Assembly (NCBI GenBank): GCA_001579985.1
Contig: LRSR01002697.1
Location: 1 to 28,986 of the forward strand
Direction of reading: 5' to 3'
DNA from: Hypsibius dujardini
Lineage: Eukaryota > Tardigrada > Eutardigrada > Parachela > Hypsibiidae
DNA: 28,986 nt
The position numbers and the translations under genes are program-made. Of the stretch, positions 28,856 through 28,986 are shown one piece after another. How positions within the stretch are numbered: the first letter of the stretch is position 1; each line of letters begins with the position of its first letter. The notes under the pieces were generated by a model. That model did not search any database. It saw nothing but the letters and a program-made list of their open reading frames with translations, and had not been told where the DNA came from.

Positions 28856-28986
28856 ATCTGTATGTTGTGTACATTACTGTCGCGTCTGACCAGATTTCAG
28901 CACGACCCCAGCCAAAATTCCAGCATTTTGGTTTTCAAGCATACATTGTCTTCTCACAGTCAATTATTCTCCGTATCTTATCCAGA

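Larger units (their letters stand above)
27705..28986. other. Wnt5 intron 3, partial
   Basis: Runs from the GTAAGA donor to the window edge. No frame encoding the conserved CKCHGVSGSC region was found, so exon 4 lies beyond 28986. It contains the decayed minisatellite and a terminal TGTC tract. Confidence 0.75.

Noticed and set aside
1-28986. CRISPR arrays, operons, ribosome binding sites, prophage or other bacterial features
   Set aside because: The regularly repeated DNA is tetranucleotide microsatellite without unique spacers, and all supported genes have spliceosomal introns.

Overview
This is nuclear DNA from an animal, most likely a bilaterian invertebrate. Seven genes can be reconstructed exon by exon. 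Every junction has GT..AG splice sites and compatible phase, the introns run from about 100 bases to 2.6 kb, and the encoded families (Hippo kinase with SARAH domain, Wnt5, Crk adaptor, trimethyllysine dioxygenase, 6-pyruvoyl-tetrahydropterin synthase, REXO4) occur together only in Metazoa. The lineage cannot be fixed from sequence alone; a small ecdysozoan such as a tardigrade would fit the compact layout, but that is a guess.

Layout. 1-1860: no certain gene, one weak 88-codon ORF and repeats. 1861-4542, minus strand: a complete five-exon Hippo/MST kinase with a 22-nt microexon. 4543-6219: divergent intergenic region. 6220-6933, plus: a two-exon, 92-residue single-pass membrane protein resembling UPF0239/anon-73B1. 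6934-8016: intergenic, with a 241-bp Tc1/mariner-type MITE (7127-7367) flanked by TA. 8017-10731, plus: complete three-exon trimethyllysine dioxygenase (TMLHE). 11141-12487, minus: complete five-exon 6-pyruvoyl-tetrahydropterin synthase, convergent with TMLHE. 12755-14485, plus: complete four-exon RNA exonuclease 4, head-to-head with the synthase across 267 bases. 15408-18039, plus: complete five-exon Crk adaptor. 18040-23604: mostly repeats and unexplained DNA, with one weak candidate gene (20742-21408). 23605-27704, plus: the first three coding exons of Wnt5, including a short signal-peptide exon; the rest of the gene lies beyond the right edge.

The genes are unrelated housekeeping and signalling genes, not an operon or a cassette. 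Hippo, Crk and Wnt5 are signalling genes but nothing shows that they are co-regulated. The most conspicuous non-coding feature is a family of about twenty (TGTC)n/(GACA)n tracts. They are dense in 1-9 kb and 18.4-29 kb and absent from about 9.0-18.4 kb. Inside introns most of them run with TGTC on the transcribed-sense strand. A second motif, (TTGA)n, lies mainly in the 4.6-16.2 kb stretch. No previously undescribed multi-gene system is evident. The best leads are the MITE, the repeat orientation bias, the Wnt5 signal exon and the candidate gene at 20742-21408.
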